From Panax quinquefolius (lineage: Eukaryota; Streptophyta; Magnoliopsida; Apiales; Araliaceae), in NCBI GenBank assembly GCA_020205615.1, contig CM035153.1, positions 93,152,792 through 93,216,791 on the forward strand: a stretch of 64,000 nucleotides of DNA, given 5' to 3'. Both the position numbers and the translations under genes were made by a program. Of this stretch, positions 47,829-59,087 are shown one piece after another; within the stretch, counting starts at the first letter, position 1; every line of letters starts with the position of its first letter. The notes beneath the pieces were generated by a model, which searched no databases, had not been told where the DNA came from, and saw only the letters and a list, made by a program, of their open reading frames with translations.

Positions 47829-49647
47829 TGTAGACACCAAAATTTTTCTTTTCTGTTACTTAACTATGCAGGAGGGGGAAAACGCTCTTTTCACACTCCT
47901 GATGTAATCCTTGAGGACCACAACATCAATTCCAACCCTGGACATAGATCCGGGAGATCCAATTTCCAACCCCGGAGATAACCCCGGGAAAATCAGTTCC
48001 AACCCTGGAGATAACCCCGGGGGATCAAGTGAAAAGCCTAGAGTCGACCCCGGGAGGTCAAGCCATCCTCAGGGATAACCCTGAGGACATTCAGAGTCAA
48101 CAGCATGGCCATCTCAGCGATAACCCTAGGAAAAACCCGCTACAACTGTGCGAAAACTAGAGATAACCCCGGGAGGGCCAAAATGGTCATTTTCCAACTC
48201 AACTTCACTTCAAATCAAATGCATTCATTTCAAACCAAATTACTTCAACAGAAGTCCCACAGGACTCATCTCTTAACTTCGGAGCGCAAACTACGCGAAA
48301 CAGCTCACCGGATTGCCTCGGAGTGCAAACTACGCGAAACAGCTCACAGGATTGCCTGACGGAAACCCAGGAATGCTATTTCGGTCATGGACCTATCTTC
48401 CTGGAATCAAAAAGGGCAAATCCCATGTCATTGCACAACTCTCAACAAAAGCGATCCGAAGAAGTACAGATATACTTCGTTTGGATGCTCGGATTGAAGT
48501 ACTACAAGTTCGAGCGGACATTACAGTGCACGAGTGCACGTACTTCGAGACGACGGGACCCGTGAGATATATATTTACATTTTTGTCTGGCCTGGAGTTT
48601 ACTTCGTGGCCATTTACAACTTTATTTACATTACGTCCTGCCTGGAGTTTACTTCATGGCAGTTGATCGCTTTTACAGCTTTATTTACATTTCATCCCGC
48701 CTGGAGTTTACTTTGTGGCGGTTGATCATGTCCATATATATATATATTTATCGCTTTTATATACTTACATTTTCGATCTCCCATGGAGTTGCTTCGTGGT
48801 GGTTGATCGAGTCTGTATATATATATTTACAGCTTTTATATATATAATTGCTTACTGCTTTCAATACAAATTACAGTATCTTGTGAGCCTAGGAATCATT
48901 TGATCACAGGTTCAGTTTACTGAATCTAGATTCGGTTCCCATGATGGACATTTTTGGGTTGTAAGCAGCTTGTACATTATTTTACAGTGTCTGAGTTTCC
49001 TTGGATGGCTGTCATACCCATGAGGACTTCGGCACTGCTGTATATTATTTTCTCGAGGATGCCTCGCATCTCAAAAATAAAAGCAAACAAGCCGGACACT
49101 TAATAATAAAAATGGAAGTATGAAAAGGTCTCAATTCCTATTGAGCACATGGTTTGAAAAACCTCTTTTTACAAAAAAACTTCATTGCTATATCTTGTGG
49201 TTAAAATTGGATTTTTCTAAATAAAATTCAAACCCGTGTATATAGGTGTGAACGAGGCCTCGCACTACTTTCATATAATTGCACATTGATCTACACACAC
49301 ACACATTCATATGACAGTTTCTTTGAAGAGTGGCGGTCACCGTGGTAACACGGATGTGGGGGGTGCCTAACACCTTCCCTCCGCATAATCAAGCCCCCAA
49401 ACCCCTAATGAATCTCGGTTTCACAGACCCGTTTAGCAGTGCCAAATCACTTGGTCAATGTGCAAAACCTTTTCGGTTGCGTTGGTGCAACCAGTTAAAT
49501 GCACCAACTGGCGACTCTTAAAGTCAATCGTCGACATTATACATGTCGGACCTTTTTCACTTATTTTTTCAAATAAATCTCACATTAACATGAGAACACC
49601 AAAAGATAAGTAACGAAAAGGGACAATTAAAAATCCTGACGTCGACA
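47829..49647 (+). repeat. 3' LTR of the gag-only element (internally deleted)
   Basis: 1,819 bp, from TGTAGACACCAAAATTTTTC to ...AATCCTGACGTCGACA. Collinear with the 5' LTR except for a ~900-bp gap at about 48566, which corresponds to 40313-41212 and includes the TATA box and the long (TA)n tracts. The CCTGGAGTTTACTTYRTGGC units (48592-48720) and GATAAC array (47930-48175) remain. Confidence 0.9.
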
Positions 49648-49652
49648 ATGTT

Positions 49653-50336
49653 GAGAGTCTCTTTCCAACCAAGAAAGACCAAGTCTTACTGGTAGGGGTC
49701 AAAGGATCTTCTAAAAAGAAGAAAGATTCTAAGAAGATAAATAGAAAGGGCAAAAATAATGGATAATAAGAACAAAACTGATATGGATAACAAAGGAGTT
49801 TTCTTCCACTGCAATAAGTCTGGACACTGGAAAATAAACTATGAGAAGTATCTTGTAGAGGCTAACTAGAAGAAGCGTAGTGAAGTTTTGGTTACAAATA
49901 CAATTTTTTTCATGATTTAAAATAAAATAAAATTTAAGTCAAGGTTCTACTTGGGTATTGGATACCGACTTTGGTTATCATAAATATAGATTTATGAAGG
50001 GACCAAGCAGAAGTAGAAAGCTAAACAAAGATAAGTAATCCTATGTGTGAGAAATGAAACAAATGTTGCTACATTAGCCATAGAAACTTATAGTTTAGCA
50101 ATGCCTACGGGCAAATCTATTAAGTCAATAAGTTGCTATTGTATTCCAGTTCTTGTTAGAAACATTATTTTCATTTTGTTGTTGGACAATGAAATCTTTG
50201 GTATTATATTTAAGAAAAATTGTTGTTCTATTTATAATAATAATATTTTGTATAGAACTGGAATATTACTTAATGGATTTTGTATACTTGACTTACGTGA
50301 AAATTTATTTTACAAATTGAAAAACCTGGTATAAGA
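49653..50336 (+). pseudogene. Ty1/copia gag end, protease and integrase start (remnant)
   Basis: Continues the copia gag from 39565. SLFPTKKDQVLLVGVKGSSKKK is followed by a knuckle (49795-49850) reading FHCNKSGHWKINY, in which the first and last Cys are replaced by Phe and Tyr. The protease site at about 49955-49980 reads WVLDTD where copia proteases have LDTG, so the catalytic Gly is lost. From 50047 a 95-codon stretch matches the protease-integrase linker (YSLAMPTGK, CYCIPVLVRNIIF, CSIYNNNILYRTGIL). Stops separate these pieces. Confidence 0.8.
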
Positions 50337-51514
50337 AAAGGAGATGATCATTCAAAGAGTTGAATGTTTGTATTTGATAAAATACAAGTATGAATTATTT
50401 GAAAGGTTCAAAGAATTTAGAAGTGAAATAAATTGGCAAAGTATTAGGATTCTTTGATCAGATCAAGGAAGGAATACTTGTGCAATGAGTTTCTAGATCA
50501 TCTCAAATGGTTTACTCACAATGGACGCCTCCTGATAAAAAATAATTGATTGATGTATCTGAAAGGAAAAATTGTACCTTGTTGGACATGGTGAGGTCCG
50601 TAATGATTTTATCGATATTCCAGTATTCTTCTGGGATAATGTCCTAGAAATGGTTGCATATCTACGAAAAAGGTAACCTCAAAATCGGGCCATAAGACTC
50701 CATAAAATTTATGGAGAGGAAGGATTCCTAATTTTAAGGAAGTTAAGATAAGGGGTTGTCCATCTTATGTGAAAAGGTTTCAAATGATAAGCTTGGGACA
50801 AGATTTGAGAAGTACAAATTTGTGGGACATCCTAAAGTAAGTTTAGGGTATATGTTCTATAATCCTACTTAGCAAAAGGTGTTTGTTGCGAAACATGCTG
50901 CCTTCTAAGATAAAGATGTTTATCATTGAAGGGGATAGTGGGAGGATAATAGATCTTGAATAGTTCAAGAACCACAAAACACTATAGGTTAAATAAGAGG
51001 AACCTGTAGATAGACCTATTGTACCACAACTAAATCATAAATCTGGAATAGTACCAAAGATACCTAGGAGGTATGGATTCATCATAGATGATGATGATGA
51101 GGTACACATCATTGATGATGATCCAGTTACATATGATGAGGTAAGAGTTGTAGACACTTAGAGAAATGGATTGAAGCAAACTTCTCAAAAATGGAACATT
51201 CGATTTGATGAGACGATTAAAAGAGTTTGATTTTATTAAAAAACAAGAATGAACCTAGTGTGTACAAAAAGGTCAGTGGGAGCGTCATGACATTCCTAGT
51301 ATTATATGTTGATATACTATGAATAAGGAATGACATACCAATACTACAATCAGTAAAGATAAAGTTTTCTAAATATTCCTCCATGAATGATTTGGGAAGA
51401 GTATCTTAATTGGGGATACAAATCTATATAGATAGATTCAAGATGATGCTCAACTTAACCCAAGGAACGTATATTCATTTGAGGCTAAAGTCATTTAGCA
51501 TGGAAAACTCCAAG
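50337..51514 (+). pseudogene. Ty1/copia integrase and reverse transcriptase remnant
   Basis: Integrase pieces: YLIKYKYELFERFKEFRSE (50371-50427), SDQGRN (a relic of SDRGGE, about 50457-50474) and SERKNCTLLDMVRS (50558-50600). A pre-RT linker lies at about 51040-51160 (VPKIPRRYGFIIDDD, DDPVTYDE). RT pieces follow: FDETIKR, FLVLYVDIL at about 51293-51319 in place of the catalytic YVDD (one Asp lost in frame), then NDIP, SMNDLG and GIQIYIDR (51410-51433). The N-terminal RT is deleted between about 51165 and 51185. The next insertion (51520) cuts the gene; RNase H resumes at 61786. Confidence 0.8.
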
Positions 51515-51519
51515 AGATG
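51515..51519. repeat. Target-site duplication AGATG (left copy)
   Basis: Identical to 61781-61785. Both lie within the copia RT/RNase H coding sequence. Confidence 0.92.
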
Positions 51520-52619
51520 TGTGACGCCCCCAAAATTAGGTATACATCACCCATCTTGGGTAGTCAGATACATGGTACAGAATTTAAATACAACTTACTA
51601 ATATAATTGTCGTGTACAATACAATACATAAAATCGTGAGTTTGAATACAAATATTGTCTACTAGAGATCATACAAACTCAAAAGGAGTCCTCATTACAA
51701 TTATTATCACACTATTTCACGTAATAGTGAGGACTACTAAATGTTATCCTTTGGACCATTACTCCGCTCCCCGACTCGTCCCAAATATATTCTCATTTCA
51801 AAGAGAACAAAGGAAAGAAAGGGTGAGATCAACTAGCTCAAGAAGAAATATTATGACAAAGATAATGCGTAATAATTTATCATTAGCTTCAAACAAAGGT
51901 GTTAAACCGATAAAATATAATGAACATCAAGTTTAACTACAAATGAAACCAAAGAATCCATTAAAAGAGTCAAGTAAAAATAAAATCTACTATCTTTTAT
52001 GATTTAAAAGGTTTTTCATCATCATTATAGTTTGAGACTCGCCTTTAATAAATATTCCACATCATCGAATCACCCCTGCACTACGGCCAAGGATATTCTT
52101 TAGTATCACGACCACAATTATTCATGCACTACGGGCCAAGAATATTTGTGTATTCATTAATGGTCATGATCATGCCAACAATCGTCCCATCAATGCACTA
52201 CGGGCCAATCGAGGATTTTACCACATCATTTGTAACATTACTATTAAGATGATTACAATCGAATAGTCTCTGGTCATAATCATACCAAGTCCATCTATGC
52301 ACTACAGGCCACAGATGACTTTCAACATAATATAAACATGAGGATGATGACAATGATATAAGAATTCAATAAAACAAGTTCAAGAATTAATTTATCTAGG
52401 AACCAATAACATCCAAACTGTCAACATGATATTGCTTTGTAGAGTAAAATTCAAGAATACTGAGAAGAATATTTCCATGAAAGGATACTGGATGAAGCGC
52501 AAATATCAAGGATATTTCACTAATTTCATGGAGTATAGAAGTCAAAGTTTTAACCAACTGGGTATAATAAAGAATGGAATAACAAAAGAAATCACCATGC
52601 ATGCGATAGATCAAGACAG

Positions 52620-53060
52620 TGTGTTATTCCAATGTAATAATAAATAATCGGAACCAGTCCAACAGAAAACGCATGCATGTGATATTCCAATGTAATAATA
52701 AAGAATGGAACCAGTTCCGACATAAAACACACATGCATGTGATGTTCCAATGTAAATAATAATAAAGATTTAAACCAGTCCTGTAAAACACATGCATGTG
52801 ATGTTCCAATAGAATAATAATAAAGACGGAACCAAAGTTTGGTGTAAAACACACGCATGTGATGTTCCAATAGAATAATAATAAAGATTTTAACCAGTCC
52901 GTAAAACACATGCATGTGATGTTCCAATAGAATAATAATAAAGATTTTAACCAGTCCTGTAAAACACACGTAGCAGTGATGTTCCAATAGAATAATAATA
53001 AAGATTTTAACTGTGTCCTGTAAAACACACGACATGGATGTTCCAATAGAATTATAGAAG
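52620..53060. repeat. ~59-bp tandem repeats, eight units
   Basis: Units of the form GTTCCAATAGAATAATAAT, AAAGATTTTAACCAGTCC, TGTAAAACACACGCATGTGAT. The 5' LTR holds seven units at 60185-60570. The two overlapping minus-strand frames across this array are translations of the repeat. Confidence 0.9.
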
Positions 53061-53303
53061 AATGTCACCAAGTATAAGGTAAACCACGTATATAGGTTAT
53101 TCTAACAGAATAATAAGCAATGGAATAAAAACAGTTCTCTTCATGAATAAGAAAGAATAACACCCCTTACTTTTGGTAGGAGATTGAATACTTGCAGAGA
53201 GTGTAAGAACAAAATACTCTTCTTCTTTCTCTCTTATTCTCTCTATACTTTCTCTCTCTATAGCTTGAATGAATTCGTGAAAAATAATGAAGCACTAGGC
53301 CTC

Positions 53304-53315
53304 TATTTATAAAAG
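53304..53315 (-). promoter_or_regulatory. TATA box in 3' LTR
   Basis: Minus strand CTTTTATAAATAGAGGCC, matching the 5' LTR site at 60818-60828. Confidence 0.7.
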
Positions 53316-53334
53316 ATTTCTAGCTTAGCACCTG

Positions 53335-53520
53335 CCATGTGAAAAGGCAAGTGGCTTGACAACTGCTGATGTGAAAAGAAAAGTGGTTTGATGCCTGTAA
53401 TGTGAAATGACAAGTGGTTCGACGCCTGTAATGTGAAACGACAAGTGGTTCGACGCCTGTAATGTGAAACGACAAGTGGTTCAACGCCTGTAATATGAAA
53501 CGACAAGTGGTTTGACGTCT
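53335..53520. repeat. 31-bp tandem repeats upstream of the LTR promoter
   Basis: Six units around GTGAAACGACAAGTGGTTCG followed by ACGCCTGTAAT. The matching array is at 60845-61030. Confidence 0.9.
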
Positions 53521-54261
53521 GGTAAAGGTAATTACTATTGACGAAGGTAATTACTATTCACAAAGGTAATTACTATCGATTTAAGAGACTCTTAGATGAT
53601 GACATATGCCCCCCCAATAAAATAATCAAACTTACCACAAACGCCTCATAATGTACTTTTATATACATCAAGGATTGAATAAATATTACCACAAATCATT
53701 TTATCTTTAATCAACACATATTTAATCTTTCAACAATTATTAATCATTTATAACTTGTCGCCTCAATTATTGATTTAATACTATAACATATTATACGATG
53801 ATAATCGTGAGAATAATTGAATCAATAATATAAGAGATATGATCGTGAATTCATCGTAGCAATAATTGAGCATAGGTGAGTGACTTCACGTAAGCATCAA
53901 TAATCAATATCGTGTGCTACTATATCAACTCGCGTATTACATTATACTTTTACTACCGGGTAGTTCAATGCTTTTAACGGTAACACCTCTGCCGTTATTT
54001 TTATAGAAAGATAATTTTATCGTTTTCTAACTACGACAATACTTCCGTTGTGGGGTCCACCAATGATTGAGCCGTCGTACGAATAATTCCCCGACAAAAA
54101 GAATATTCCCCACCAAACGAATATTTTATAACAACTTGCTTACTTTACAAAATTTATAAATATTACCCACAACTATAACATTATATCAAATTTATTCCAT
54201 AATATTCAAAAATAATATTTATAGAAAATTCATCTTTATTTATAAAAGTTGGGGTCTTACA

Positions 54262-54272
54262 ACCTCCCCTTC
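54262..54272 (-). other. Polypurine tract of the full-length gypsy element
   Basis: Minus strand AAGGGGAGGT directly before TGTAAGACCC. Near-identical to the tracts of the tandem array. Confidence 0.85.
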
Positions 54273-54289
54273 TTATGAAATTTCACCCT

Positions 54290-55885
54290 CAAAATTAGGG
54301 TACGTACCTGGTATGTCGAAGAGGTAAGGATACCTTGATTTCATTTCAGATTCTAACTCTCAAGTCATTTCCTCAACATCGTGGTTCCTCCACAAAACTT
54401 TGACTTGAGGTATAACCTTGAGCGTAGAATATGTTCCTTCTTATCCAAGATTTGAACAGAACCTCTTCATACGCCAAATCTTCCGCTATTTCGCTCTTCG
54501 GTTCTAACTCAATAATGTGGTTCGGTCTTTTACATATTTACGTAACATGGATATGTGAAAAACGTTATGAACACGAGACATACTTGGCGCAGAAAGCGAG
54601 TCTATAGGCCACAGCTCCTACTCGATCGAGGATTAAAATGGACCGATGAATCGAGGATTGAGTTTTCTCTCTTTCCAAATTTTGTAACTCCTTTCCATGG
54701 AGCAACTCTTAACAACACACGATCTCCTATATCGAATTCCACGCCCTTTCGATGAAGATCAAGATAACTCTTTTGTCGATTTTGTGAGGTTTTTATACGT
54801 TGTTTGATCGTTTGAATCTTTTCCGTAGTCATACGTATCAACTCCGGTCCCAACAACGTTGCTTCACCCACCTCATCCCAAAGATACCGAGAACGACACT
54901 TTCTTCCATACAACGCTTGAATGGAGCCATGCCAATACTTGCTTGATAACTGTTGTTGTAGGAAAACTCTACCAATGGTAAGAACTTGTCCCAACTTCCT
55001 TGAAATCAAGGACACAAAGTCTTAATAGATCTTCAAGAGTTTAAATAGTCCTCTCGATCGTCCGTCCGTCTCGAGGATGATATGCCGAAAGCTAAATCGT
55101 AAGTCTGTGCTCCATAGCTTTTTGCAAACTAACCCAAAATCGTGAAGTGAATCTTGGGTCTCGATCGAAAACTATGGATACCGCATACCATGCGCCTTAC
55201 AATCTCGTTTATGTACATACGAAAAGACGCGTTCAAGTGTATAAGTTTCAGATATCGGAAGAAATGAGCGACTTGGTCAATCTATCAACAATGACCCAAA
55301 TCGCATCTATACCTTGAGAAACCTTAGGAAGACCGCAGAACGAAATCCATGGTAATGTGCTCCCACTTCCATTCGAATTTCAAGTGGTTGTAATGGACCT
55401 TTTGGTACTTGATGCTCCACTTTAACTCGCTGACAAGTTAGACACCTTGAGATAAACAAATATTATCTCTCTCTTTCATATTGCTCCACCAAAATGTATG
55501 ACTTAATATCATGATACATTTTGGTACTCCTGTGATGGATTGCAAATGGTGTGTTGTGAGCCTCCATCATGATATTATACTTTAAATAAGGGTCGTTAGG
55601 AACACAAAAGTCCGGAGTTGACTCAAGTATTCCTTCTTCATCGATTCTTGCTTCCTAAGATAGCACCTTCTTGCACTTTCTTCCTCATACGCATCGCCTC
55701 CAGTGTCCGTAGCTTGAGCAACTTTTAACTTTATCGATTAAAGTCGGTTCTACTCAGATACTCGCTTATCATCACATGCGTCCCCTCGAGTCTTTAACTC
55801 TATCTCCATCCTTTGCAAGTCACACAAAATGGGCCTTTGCGTTGACAATATCGCTTTCGTATTTGCATATGATCTTCTACTTAAT
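54290..55885 (-). pseudogene. Integrase with chromovirus-like C-terminus (frame-broken)
   Basis: In order (minus strand): zinc-binding HHCC region with HHRSTKMYHD and CLTCQ (about 55430-55545), catalytic core with the first Asp in WVIVDR (about 55290-55310), second Asp in FDRDPRF (about 55160-55180), and Glu in the ERTI segment after YHP (about 55050-55095). The C-terminal domain lies in one long open frame at 54602-55015 (ALYGRKCRSRYLWDEVGEATLLG, FDIGDRVLLRV). The end VLWRNH..EEMT.ELESEMKSRYPYLF lies at about 54315-54400. Integrase joins element cDNA to the host chromosome; a chromodomain-like tail would guide it to heterochromatin. At least several frameshifts and stops separate the parts. 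All three catalytic acidic positions can still be recognised. Confidence 0.85.
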
Positions 55886-57300
55886 GCGTTAGCTACCACG
55901 TTCGCTTTTCCGGATGGTATTGGATGGTATGATCATAATCTTTCAATGCCTTCAAGCCAACGTCGTTGTTGCATGTTGAGTTCCTTTTGAGTGAAGAAAT
56001 ATTTGAGGCTTTTATGATCCGTAAAGATCTCCACTTTCTCCCCATACAAGTAATGCCTCTAAATTTTAAGTGCAAAGATAAACAAATGCCAACTCTAGAT
56101 CATGAGTAGGATAATTCCTCTCATATTCTTTGAGTTGTCGCGAGGCATAAAGCTATAACTTTTCCATGTTGCATGAGAACACATCCCAACCCTTTTGCTC
56201 AAGCATCATCAGAGATGACAAATCCTCCGAGCCGATGATGGTATTGTCGTAACAAATCTAAATAAGTCTCCTCTCGAGTTCTTGAAAACTCTTCTCACAT
56301 TCTTTTTGCTCCAACCGAACTTTGTATCTTTCCAAGTCACCGAAATCGATGGAGTAGCGATTCGAGAAAATCCTTCCACGAATCTTCGATAATAACCAAC
56401 TAAACCGAGAAAGCTACGATTTCTAATCATCGATTTAGGTTGTTCCCACTTTTGAATAGCTTCAATCTTTCTTTGGGTCAATGATATTTCATGACTTGAT
56501 ACCACGCGCCCAAGGAATGCTACTTCTTTAAGCCAAAACTTGCATTTCTTCAACTCGCATAAAGCTTATATTCACGAAGCTTTTGGATTGTCGACCTTCA
56601 AGTGTTGCTCATGATCTTCACTTTTTTGGAATAAATAAGGATGTCATCAATAAAGACGACCACAAAGTGATCCAAATATTCCTTGAATACTCGGTTCATC
56701 ATATCCATGAAGGCGGCGAGGAGCATTAGTCAATCCAAAGGACATGACTAGGAATTCATAATGCCCGACGAGTTCTCGAAGCCGCCTTTGGAATGTCACG
56801 TGGTTCTAATCTTTAATTGGTGATATCCTAACGAAGATCAATCTTTGAAAAGAATTTGGCTCCTTGCAATTGGTCAAACAGGTCATCAATACGTGGCAAT
56901 GGATACCTATTTTTGATGGTGACATGATTCAACTCCCAATAATCAATACAAAGTCGCATACTCCCATCTTTCTTCTTCACGAATAGAACAGGAGCACCCC
57001 AAGGAGAAGTACTAGGACGAATAAAGCCAATGTCTAACAATTCCTGCAGTTGGGTCTTTAACTCCTGAAGTTCAATAGGAGCCATTCGATATGAGGCTTT
57101 GGAAATAGGTTTTGTACCGGGTTCAAGGTCGATACAAAATTCAATTTCACGCTCTGGGGGTAGGCCAGGAAGTTCTTCGGGGAATACGTCAGGAAATTTA
57201 TTAACAATAGAAATATCGTTCAAAACTGACGTATTTTTGTTTAAATCTGTGACATGAGCTAAGAAAGCTTGACATCCATTTTTCAATAAACGAATAGCTT
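55886..57300 (-). pseudogene. Reverse transcriptase and RNase H (frame-broken)
   Basis: RT begins in a clean open frame, 56828-57286: [40 protein letters not shown], then CIDYWELN where CIDYRELN is usual, ending FSKIDLR followed by a stop. The catalytic box VFIDD is at 56643-56657, in a different frame. RNase H follows at 56209-56553 (KKCKFWLKEVAFLG, SFLGLVGYYRRFVEGFSRIA) and 55893-56075 ([11 protein letters not shown]). The stop after KIDLR arises because TTCGGG has become TTAGG. RT copies element RNA and RNase H removes it. Order and spacing are otherwise normal for gypsy pol. Confidence 0.88.
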
Positions 57301-57780
57301 TATGGCTTGAGATGACCGTGATTGATTTTAATGGTTTGGTCGCTTGAATTCACATAATAGGTTGGTTAGGAATATGAAAGCTAACAACCTTACAAAAATA
57401 ATCAATTTTTACATGATAAGTAGTTAACCAATCAATCCCTAGAATCACGCCAAATGCAAGTATTTTTAATGAAATAAGATCGACAGGTAATGTGAGGGTA
57501 CCGATTTGAACCAAACAAGACTTATAAACAGTGGATGTAATGAAGGTTTCTCCCAACGGAGTTTCCACAGATAAGTCAAAGTCTAATTTCTTCGGAGTCA
57601 AATTTAATCGATGAGCGCAAGTAGGAGAAATAAAAGAATGGGTAGAACCCCATCAAATAAAGTATAGACTTCATTAAAGTTTATGATAAGCTTACCCGTG
57701 ATGACCTCATTCGGGTTCCTTGCTTCTCTGGAGGTCACAACAAACGCCTCCTCAGACTACTGGCTTTGACTTTTCCGGGA
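57301..57780 (-). pseudogene. Aspartic protease (active site broken)
   Basis: Open frame 57350-57601 with KLDFDLSVETPLGETFITS, VYKSCLVQIG, DLISLKILAFGVILGIDWL. Upstream, at about 57635-57660, the catalytic FDTGSTHSFIS appears as TTTGATGGGGTTCTACCC, with bases lost at the DTG codons, so the frame and the active-site Thr are destroyed. The family enzyme cuts Gag-Pol into mature proteins. Confidence 0.8.
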
Positions 57781-58901
57781 CAACCTTTGGTGCCTCCATC
57801 CTAAATTGAATTTGTCTTCTGAAACGATAAAAATCGAGCTAAGTGACCTTCTCTTCCACAATTATAACATGCTTTGGATGGCATGGCGCAGCTTGATCGA
57901 TGTGTCCTCTCCTCCGCATTTGAAGCATATGATAGGTGGTCTATCTCCTTACTTAACAACGGGTCTTTGGTGCCGACGCTTTCCATCATTGTTGAATCTC
58001 CTTTTCTTGAAATGTCCATTCTTATTGTTTTGGCCCCGATTACCACCGGCGGTTACCATATCCGCCTATTGATTCCATCCACGCTTGTTGTCACCGCTTG
58101 AATGACTACTCTCATTTGGTATTATTATTTTGCCGTACCGCTCTCTTTTAGTTAGGATGACTCGTTATCGCTACTCCACTAATCGAGCCCTATTTACAAC
58201 ATCCGAATACAAACACAATTTATGAGAAATAAGATGTTGACGTATCTCCGACTTTAAACCTCTTAAAACATCCGCCATTCTCTCTTCATTATCCACCAAG
58301 TGGGACGAAAACCGTGATAACTCCGCAAATTTTGCCTCGTATTAAAACACACACGGCCATATTGTTTTGTTCCAACTTGATAAACTCCACCTCCTTCATG
58401 TGGCGAATACTTTCGTGAAAGTATTTGTCATTGAACGTACTCTGAACTTCTCCCAAGATATCTTTAAGACAAAGAGTTGAGTACGCTTTCTGGATTCCCA
58501 CCAAGAATCGCCTCTTGCATGAACATAAAGGCGTGAAGGAACCTTTTGCTCCTCGAGCATCCCAAGACATCAAATATCTTGGTAATCTGATTTATCCATG
58601 CTTCCGTTAGAAGTGGTTTTGGCTCTCCTTAAACTCCGGTGGTCCCAACCTTGAATCATTTAGCGGTGACCGCCCGAGAGTTTTTCGTGTTTCCACCTAC
58701 GTTTTGGACAGGAGTCGCTCTCGCCTGCTGTTGCATGAATTGCATAAAGCCTCTAAACATTTGATCATTCATCATTTGGTCAGTGTTGTTGTTTGCATGA
58801 GGATTGTCGCCTTCTTGATGCACATTATCCTGATTATTGATATGTGGTGAATCAACAATCGCCTGTGCTCCATTGCTATTCTCAACATTCTCAGATGTCA
58901 T
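57781..58901 (-). pseudogene. Gag capsid and nucleocapsid (frame-broken)
   Basis: Start at ATG 58901 (MTSENVENSNGAQ), about 175 bp inside the primer site. An earlier in-frame ATG at 58919 is less likely because other gags of this group begin with the MT/MS form. The first open stretch (58656-58901) is Asn/Gln rich, with QMMNDQMFRGFMQFMQQQ. Capsid pieces lie at 58289-58573 (FNDKYFHESIRHMKEVEFIK). A knuckle CYNCGREGHLARF lies at 57801-58046, whose fourth Cys is lost to a frameshift. Gag forms the particle and packages RNA. Confidence 0.82.
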
Positions 58902-59075
58902 TTTCAGATACTGCCACAAAACAAAAGGTTAATTGATATGTAACATATTATCCCTATATTCTGACCGACCAATAAAATAGCACATAAACTTAGGTAGGTC
59001 ATACTAGCGAAGGTATTCCCCGTCTCTCCCCTCCTAGTACTATTCTCACATCTTAGCCAGGGATCATATCCCTAA

Positions 59076-59087
59076 GCTCTGATACCA
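59076..59087 (-). other. Primer-binding site, initiator tRNA-Met (TGGTATCAGAGC)
   Basis: A perfect 12-base plant tRNA-iMet site, two bases after the 5' LTR on the minus strand. It is the only intact such site in the window. Confidence 0.93.

Larger units (their letters stand above)
39571..49647 (+). mobile_element. Non-autonomous gag-only LTR retrotransposon (TR-GAG type, Tat/Ogre-like)
   Basis: Complete element of 10.1 kb: 5' LTR 39571-42300, primer site, one long gag-like reading frame (43014-46020), a 1.8-kb untranslated tail, and 3' LTR 47829-49647, with the duplication ATGTT on both sides. The 5.5-kb internal region contains no protease, RT, RNase H or integrase in any frame I could read. 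The gag sequence, LTR ends (TGTAGACA...GTCGACA) and the tail motif gacctgatctccc/gtaggcagcc resemble Tat/Ogre-lineage gypsy elements. This fits the published class of terminal-repeat retrotransposons with a GAG domain, which rely on enzymes made elsewhere. Confidence 0.88.
51520..54261 (-). repeat. 3' LTR of the full-length gypsy element
   Basis: 2,742 bp, TGTAAGACCCCAACTTTTAT...AATTTTGGGGGCGTCACA (minus strand). It contains CACTACGGGCC repeats (52075-52330), eight ~59-bp repeats (52620-53060), six 31-bp repeats (53335-53520) and GGTAATTACTAT repeats (53524-53580). TATA box at 53304-53315. Confidence 0.93.

Noticed and set aside
52592..53071. Two long overlapping minus-strand open frames (159 and 140 codons)
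   Set aside because: They are translations of the ~59-bp LTR minisatellite in two frames. The repeat is not a multiple of three, and the frames have no domain. The same applies to 60155-60675.
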